A DNA stretch of 12,151 nucleotides from a bacterium (GTDB lineage Bacteria; Patescibacteria; Paceibacteria; UBA9973). Below, one piece after another: positions 12,135 through 12,151 of the stretch; the stretch's first letter is position 1, and every line of letters begins with the position of its first letter. Both the position numbers and the translations under genes were made by a program. Below the pieces are notes generated by a model. The model was not told the DNA's origin. It made no database searches and saw nothing but the letters and a program-made list of their open reading frames with translations. The DNA lies in NCBI GenBank assembly GCA_021813235.1, contig JAKALG010000006.1, positions 1-12,151 on the forward strand, in the 5' to 3' direction.

Positions 12135-12151
12135 ATGCAAAACCCTTTTCA
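12135..12151 (+). CDS. Possible start of a downstream gene (partial)
   Basis: ATG at 12135 opens a frame reading MQNPF to the window edge. It lies 71 bases after the preceding stop, on the same strand. A TATAAT is at 12095-12100 and a TAAAAT five bases before the ATG. Too short to judge. Confidence 0.25.

Noticed and set aside
1..12151. Alternative genetic code (UGA as glycine, as in some Patescibacteria), CRISPR arrays, insertion sequences
   Set aside because: All genes read normally with UGA as stop and end at expected lengths; no regularly spaced repeats and no transposase or integrase were seen.

Overview
The window is AT-rich bacterial DNA. It carries the end of a probable ftsA followed by ftsZ, a stand-alone AhpF-like flavin reductase, a GlmU cut down to its uridylyltransferase domain, two tRNA genes without encoded CCA, and several genes with no Shine-Dalgarno sequence that start a few bases after an extended -10 box. 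Together this suggests a small-genome lineage such as the Candidate Phyla Radiation (Patescibacteria, perhaps Parcubacteria). That placement is inference; no 16S gene is present. UGA is not used as a sense codon in any gene read here.

Layout. (1) Positions 1-2419, plus strand: ftsA 3' end, ftsZ and an AhpF/TrxB-type reductase. (2) 2424-2876: two tiny two-helix membrane proteins with strong Shine-Dalgarno sites and their own promoter, ending in a bidirectional terminator. (3) 2875-4214, minus strand: an MFS transporter whose leader holds two inverted repeats and a possible 21-codon upstream ORF. (4) 4261-6791, minus strand: a compact operon of a Shedu-type nuclease (sduA), a Pycsar membrane effector (PycTM) and a Pycsar class III nucleotidyl cyclase (PycC). 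This is an anti-phage defence cluster and the main point of interest. A small membrane protein lies just upstream. (5) 6997-7224: a highly structured candidate RNA on the minus strand, upstream of the cluster, with competing helices and a terminator-like end. (6) 7381-7629: an unknown 82-residue ORF. (7) 7630-8215: a hairpin-rich stretch with pieces of the tRNA-Glu 3' end, then tRNA-Glu(TTC) on the minus strand, a structured leader and tRNA-Ser(CGA) on the plus strand. (8) 8248-8981: a short CPBP (CAAX-protease-like) membrane protein, a bidirectional terminator and a convergent small membrane protein. (9) 9054-11231: a membrane protein fused to a spermidine-synthase-like domain. (10) 11323-12063: GlmU-like uridylyltransferase.

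How the genes may work together. Regions 1 and 10 are core functions: division, redox and UDP-GlcNAc supply. Region 4 is accessory. It lies on the 3' side of tRNA-Glu with broken tRNA copies between, as expected of an island that entered at a tRNA gene, although no integrase is visible. In known Pycsar systems, infection makes PycC synthesise cCMP or cUMP, which opens the membrane effector PycTM. Shedu is a separate PD-(D/E)xK nuclease defence. Here all three appear to share one promoter in front of sduA.
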